Part shown: in pieces, positions 60,709 through 64,000 of the stretch
Position numbering within the stretch: position 1 is the first letter of the stretch
How the letters are laid out: each line of letters starts with the position of its first letter
Source: Nitrososphaerota archaeon
GTDB taxonomy: Archaea; Thermoproteota; Nitrososphaeria; Nitrososphaerales; CADDZS01
Assembly (NCBI GenBank): GCA_021325255.1
Contig: JAJPHP010000006.1
Coordinates: forward strand, 46,436-110,435
Length of the DNA: 64,000 bases
Direction: 5' to 3'
Made by a program: the position numbers and the translations under genes
The notes under the pieces: model-generated
Told to the model about the DNA's origin: nothing
Databases searched by the model: none
The model's input: only the letters and a program-made list of their open reading frames with translations

Positions 60709-62448
60709 TTGGTCCCATCCACCGATAACACGCCGGTCGCACAAGGCTCCTCGATGCCTCCTCTCGGACCAGTGTTTTACCGCGCGGCCTTTGCCGGGTT
60801 CGTCGCACTCGTTTTCAACTTTCTCCTTAGGCTCGGAGGCGTCGCGCCGTTTCCGCCTGAGGCGGGAATAGAGGCTTTCATCAAGATAATCCCAGAATCG
60901 ATCCAGGAGCCCGCCGTCCAGCAGTTAGGCGATCTTGCTGCTCAACTTGGTCTGCTCGTCGCGTCAATAATTGCGATAGTTGTCTACGGCCTGCTCGGGA
61001 TTGTTTTACAGAAGATGGTCGCGCCGAGGAGTCCGAGGAGGCTGAGTCCTCTGGAGCTCTTCCTCTCATACTCACTTGTGCCTTGGGTCGTATTCGGACT
61101 CGTATTACTTCCATTGTTTGGAACCTCGGTGTTTGGGATTTCCTCTGTACTTGGCTCGACCGTGAATGCGGCGCTTTTCTTCCCAGTTTCACTTCTCGTA
61201 GTTCAGCTAGTCTATTCCTTTGTCATGTATCACGAGTTCAAGGAAAATGGGCTCTTGATAATGCCTCCTCGGGAAACTTCTCTTTCACTAGAAAAAGAAA
61301 CTCCCACGATTACTCGCGGCGAAGCGAGCGGTGGCAGCCCATCGCAAGGAAAGAGCGTCTCTAGGAGGACCTTCGTCGAGAAGGGAGTGTTAGGCGTCGC
61401 GGTACTTGCACTTGCGGTGACGAGCCTTGACTCATTGTTCACTACGTCGTTCTCGGGGTCGTCCTCTTCACCCCCTGCGGTCGCGGGATCCGGGTCTGCG
61501 ATCAACCTTCAGGACGCTCCTGCGATCTTCAGGGATCCGAGGCTTGCTTCACTGGTTAACGCGGAGGTCACTTCAAACAATTCATTCTACCGTGTCGCGA
61601 TAGATCTCTTCGACCCTAGCGTCAACGCTTCGACCTGGAATCTTGAGGTCAGTGGGTTACTCGCAGGTAAGACATACACTCTCCAGGATTTGCAGAGCCG
61701 CTTCTCACCCGTGGACGAGTACAATACCTTCGAATGCGTGAGCAACAATATCAACGGGAACCTCGTTGGTAATGCCAAGTGGACAGGCATCAGGATATCA
61801 GACCTTCTCAAGGACGCGGGCGGCGCGGCGAGCAACGCGCAATACGTCGTATTTTACTCTGTGGACGGATACTCAGTGGCAATTCCACTCGCAAGGGCAA
61901 TGATGCCAGATAGCATGCTTGCCTACTCTATGAACGATCAGCCTCTCCCGCAGAAACACGGTTATCCTCTTAGGGCGGTGATACCCGGGCTGTACGGGAT
62001 GATGAGCGCCAAGTGGATCAACAAGATTCAGGTCGTGGATACTTTCTACCAGGGATACTGGCAGACGCGCGGGTGGTCAAACGTCGGCGCGGTGCAGACA
62101 GTTGCATTCATCAGCATACCTGGCGACAATTCTTCGGTGAGCCTCTCTGAGAACAATGGCTCGGTGTTGCTCGGCGGCGTTGCCTACGCGGGCGAGAGGG
62201 GGATTTCAAAGGTGGAGGTGAGCACGGACGGAGGGAAGACCTGGCAGGTCGCGCAGCTCAAGCCAGCACTTTCAAAAATTACCTGGACGCTGTGGGCTTT
62301 TGAGTGGAAGCCTACGAATACCGGGACGTACCCTGTGTATGCACGGGCGACCGATGGCACCGGAGCAGTCCAGACCTCACAGGCTTCCGGCACTTTCCCC
62401 AACGGGGCGACGGGGTATGCAACGATTGCGGTTCAGGTCACCGGGTAA
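60709..62448 (+). CDS. Sulfite-oxidase-family molybdopterin enzyme with N-terminal membrane domain
   Basis: A 579-residue fusion. The first about 170 residues form four TM helices. A Tat-like SRRTFVEKGVLGVAVLALAV follows (around residue 217), then the molybdopterin domain: NNSFYRVAIDLFDPSV, LEVSGLLAGKTYTLQDL, the Mo-ligand Cys in YNTFECVSNNINGNLVG, WTGIRISDLLKDAGG, and the C-terminal dimer domain with GERGISKVEVSTDGGKTW. It should sit outside the membrane and oxidise sulfite or reduce S-oxides. The start is a TTG at 60709. The Tat motif after a TM domain is unusual. Confidence 0.87.
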   Translation: MVPSTDNTPVAQGSSMPPLGPVFYRAAFAGFVALVFNFLLRLGGVAPFPPEAGIEAFIKIIPESIQEPAVQQLGDLAAQLGLLVASIIAIVVYGLLGIVLQKMVAPRSPRRLSPLELFLSYSLVPWVVFGLVLLPLFGTSVFGISSVLGSTVNAALFFPVSLLVVQLVYSFVMYHEFKENGLLIMPPRETSLSLEKETPTITRGEASGGSPSQGKSVSRRTFVEKGVLGVAVLALAVTSLDSLFTTSFSGSSSSPPAVAGSGSAINLQDAPAIFRDPRLASLVNAEVTSNNSFYRVAIDLFDPSVNASTWNLEVSGLLAGKTYTLQDLQSRFSPVDEYNTFECVSNNINGNLVGNAKWTGIRISDLLKDAGGAASNAQYVVFYSVDGYSVAIPLARAMMPDSMLAYSMNDQPLPQKHGYPLRAVIPGLYGMMSAKWINKIQVVDTFYQGYWQTRGWSNVGAVQTVAFISIPGDNSSVSLSENNGSVLLGGVAYAGERGISKVEVSTDGGKTWQVAQLKPALSKITWTLWAFEWKPTNTGTYPVYARATDGTGAVQTSQASGTFPNGATGYATIAVQVTG

Positions 62449-62506
62449 AAAATGGGAAGCTATCGTGGGATAAGAAAGAAAGCAAACTACAGCCCAAAAC
62501 AAATCT

Positions 62507-63364
62507 TCACACGTACTGCTCTCGCTTATCTGAGATGGGCATCGCCCTCACTTCCCTCCAGGTGAAGTACATCACTGGCACAATGACAACGACCATGAAT
62601 ATTACTACGACAAAATTCCCAAAGTCAACGGGAAGCGCGCTCGATAGTCCCACGACGTAAAGCAGACCCGCGGCTATGAAGATGAGTCCACCAAAGAGGA
62701 GGCTTCTTGCACCGACTCGCGAGCCAAAGAGCTGGACGCGCTCTGTTCCCCACCTGTTTGCGATTTGCAGTACCCCGCCGAAGACAGTTCCTATGACGAG
62801 GAGTACGAGCAGGGTGCCTAACCCAAAGGCCGCGCCAGGCGCAAAGCCGAGAAGGTATGAGGGCATTGAAGGCACGGCGACAAGGTAGACGAATGTCGTG
62901 AAGAGCCCAGTGTCGACCCCGAATCCGGCGATGAAGCCGTGGATTATGCACCAGTGTATCGGAACGCGCTTTGATGCGGTCTTTTCGTTTGCGTGCTTTA
63001 GCCTGTCCTTGTTTGATATCCACATCAGAGGATGCCAGTGAGGGAGCCTATCGTAGAGTATGAGGTAGCCTGCGACCCCCATCGCCGCCCCGACCGCGAC
63101 GTACACGGGTCCGTTCAATCTGCTGTCGAATTCAAGCCAGCTTCCAACGGCAAAGTAGACAAGCTGAGCCATTATCGCCCTCTGGAGGGTGAACGCAGCG
63201 GCAAAGAAAACACCCGAGAGGAGCCCCCCCTTTCCGGTGGCCGAGCCGACCGAGTAGCTGAAAGTGATTGGCCAGGTGTGCTCGTCCGGAACGATGCCAT
63301 GTAGCATCCCCAGGAGCATTGACCCCAGAAGTAGGTCTATCCAGAGGGGAGGAGGCGCGAGCAT
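62507..63364 (-). CDS. NicO/RcnA-like metal transporter
   Basis: A membrane protein with about 6-7 TM helices. The first TM has MLLGMLHGIVPDEHTWPITF (His-x4-Asp-Glu-His, resembling the HX4DH metal motif of NicO, UreH and RcnA proteins). VPIHWCIIHGFIAGFGVDTG follows in the second half, and the central loop is basic (SNKDRLKHANEKTASK). The open frame extends to GTG 63436 but through AT-rich promoter sequence, so I choose ATG 63364 (285 residues). It is divergent from nikR; nickel or cobalt transport is inferred. Confidence 0.78.
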   Translation of the reverse strand: MLAPPPLWIDLLLGSMLLGMLHGIVPDEHTWPITFSYSVGSATGKGGLLSGVFFAAAFTLQRAIMAQLVYFAVGSWLEFDSRLNGPVYVAVGAAMGVAGYLILYDRLPHWHPLMWISNKDRLKHANEKTASKRVPIHWCIIHGFIAGFGVDTGLFTTFVYLVAVPSMPSYLLGFAPGAAFGLGTLLVLLVIGTVFGGVLQIANRWGTERVQLFGSRVGARSLLFGGLIFIAAGLLYVVGLSSALPVDFGNFVVVIFMVVVIVPVMYFTWREVRAMPISDKREQYV

Positions 63365-63400
63365 TAGAAGGTCGGCAACCGTCTTTAATTGTCCTAGGGA

Positions 63401-63415
63401 TTTATTAATATTTTT
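63401..63415 (-). promoter_or_regulatory. AT-rich promoter of the NicO-like gene
   Basis: TTTATTAATATTTTT lies 37-51 bp upstream of the chosen ATG at 63364. Its presence inside the longer open frame supports the shorter gene start. Confidence 0.4.
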
Positions 63416-63471
63416 ACTATAGTTAATAACAATCACGCGTACAACAGCAAGGTATTATTAACAGCTCATAC

Positions 63472-63489
63472 GCACTGTACATGTAGTGC
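63472..63489. promoter_or_regulatory. Inverted repeat touching the nikR start
   Basis: GCACT and AGTGC flank an 8-bp centre (18 bp in all), ending at the base before the nikR ATG at 63490. A GTATTATTAA element at 63452-63461 would be the TATA box of a leaderless nikR. The repeat may be the NikR site, though it is unlike the E. coli GTATGA-N16-TCATAC operator. Confidence 0.4.
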
Positions 63490-63873
63490 ATGACCATAGT
63501 CAGTCTGTCTCTGCCAGATGAGCTTGTCAAGTCGATGGAGGAGATGCGTGTCTCCCGGGGGTACGCCGGGCGATCGGAACTGATCCGCGCGTCGCTTCGG
63601 CTGATGCTCGACGATGCGAGAGAAAAGGACTCGCTCAAGGGGGTTGTCAACGCGATCCTGGTGATCACTCACGACGAGTTCAACGAGGAGCCGATCACAC
63701 GGTTGAAGCATCAGTTCGAGGAGATCGTGAAGACGCATATACACAACAAGATAAGTCACAGCAACTGCGTTGAATTGTTTCTTCTAGAGGGTGACGGGAA
63801 GAAAGTATCGTCGATGACCAGAGCCTTCCAGAAGGAAGACAGGCTGAGAAGCGTCAAGCTGATCGTTATCTGA
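63490..63873 (+). CDS. nikR: NikR-type nickel-responsive regulator
   Basis: A 127-residue metal-responsive repressor. Residues 1-45 are a ribbon-helix-helix: VSLSLPDELVKSMEEMRVSR, then GYAGRSELIRASLRLML. The ACT-like C-terminal half has THDEFNEEPITRLKHQFEE and VKTHIHNKISHSNCVELFLL. His83, His85 and Cys93 match NikR ligands, with about two extra residues between them compared with E. coli, as I recall. It should sense nickel and repress the divergent NicO-like transporter. Start ATG at 63490. Confidence 0.9.
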   Translation: MTIVSLSLPDELVKSMEEMRVSRGYAGRSELIRASLRLMLDDAREKDSLKGVVNAILVITHDEFNEEPITRLKHQFEEIVKTHIHNKISHSNCVELFLLEGDGKKVSSMTRAFQKEDRLRSVKLIVI

Positions 63874-64000
63874 AAACGCGCGATATAACGGACAATCCAT
63901 ATGGATTCCATAGCCCAGAAGTCATTGAAGGCAAAATAGAGAGATATTCGTCACGGCCTGCACAGGGACCTATCTTGCTTCTTTTCTGTACGCGAAGAAA
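63874..64000. other. Right edge, no feature recognised
   Basis: About 125 bp after nikR up to the end of the window. Nothing recognised. Confidence 0.3.

Noticed and set aside
60515..60808. 97-codon minus-strand ORF
   Set aside because: It overlaps the start of the molybdopterin enzyme and its AT-rich promoter region, and lacks motifs.
63437..63489. Classical E. coli NikR operator (GTATGA-N16-TCATAC)
   Set aside because: GTATTA and TCATAC are present but only 8 bp apart and imperfect; the inverted repeat at 63472-63489 is the better candidate.
1..64000. CRISPR arrays, tRNA, rRNA, insertion sequences
   Set aside because: I looked through the gaps for regular repeats, cloverleaf-like patterns and transposase frames and recognised none; a covariance-model scan could still find a small RNA.

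Overview
ORGANISM. The window looks like a chromosome segment of a TACK-superphylum archaeon, most likely a Thaumarchaeota/Nitrososphaeria relative that is not a classical ammonia oxidiser. The signals are: an ESCRT-III/CdvB cell-division gene; F420-type luciferase-like oxidoreductases; FilR1-like, HTH_45-like, TrmB, HxlR and NikR regulators; GTG and TTG starts in many genes; AT-rich TATA-like boxes about 25-40 bp ahead of starts; Ser/Thr-rich surface proteins with archaeal pilin-like leaders; and VKOR/DUF929 thiol proteins. This placement is inference, because no rRNA or tRNA gene was recognised. I saw no CRISPR array, insertion sequence or prophage.

LAYOUT. 1-1.7 kb: the start of a D-2-hydroxyacid dehydrogenase at the left edge, then decayed genes (PIN toxin, AbrB-type antitoxin, perhaps a winged helix). 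1.7-9.8 kb: small metabolic and regulatory genes (cupins, LLM oxidoreductase, amidase, SRPBCC pair, FilR1- and HxlR-type regulators, dimeric alpha/beta-barrel proteins). 9.8-14.6 kb: minus-strand unit of an F420-dependent oxidoreductase, NDH-2 and a glycogen-debranching-type enzyme. 15.5-17.9 kb: coiled-coil repeat protein divergent from cdvB, then a ribbon-helix-helix antitoxin with only the tail of its PIN toxin. 18-22.2 kb: two Ser/Thr-rich beta-propeller surface proteins with a coupled regulator, and a membrane-anchored HTH protein. 23.4-26.1 kb: a quinone-detoxification set (mhqO, mhqD, mhqN-like). 26.4-28 kb: APC permease. 28.4-37.4 kb: eight co-directional haem genes, hemA-C-D-B-Q-L-E-H, of the coproporphyrin-dependent kind. 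38.9-40.3 kb: KaiC-like ATPase overlapping a membrane protein.

40.4-45.5 kb: an unusual cluster of RibD-type reductase, GT4 glycosyltransferase, BchC-like dehydrogenase, PTPS/QueD homologue, GTP cyclohydrolase II and HAD phosphatase. It looks like a route from GTP to an unidentified pteridine- or pyrimidine-type glycoside. Three of its six genes are interrupted by nonsense codons or frameshifts. This is my best candidate for an undescribed system, seen here in decay or in an error-containing assembly.

46-64 kb: CBS protein, CuA-like cupredoxin, FAD oxidase, disulfide-forming module (DUF929 plus VKOR), MMPL transporter divergent from TrmB with a clear inverted-repeat operator, a CarH-like B12-binding protein, FAS1 protein, a Cys-rich miniprotein, an ABC exporter operon with its regulator, a Met-rich surface protein, a sulfite-oxidase-family enzyme with an internal Tat motif, and a divergent NicO-like transporter/NikR pair.

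HOW IT FITS TOGETHER. Haem synthesis, NDH-2, the CuA protein, thiol oxidation, quinone detoxification and molybdopterin enzymes fit an aerobic or microaerobic respiring archaeon. The window holds eight probable interrupted or degraded genes plus one doubtful one, a high load for an archaeal chromosome.
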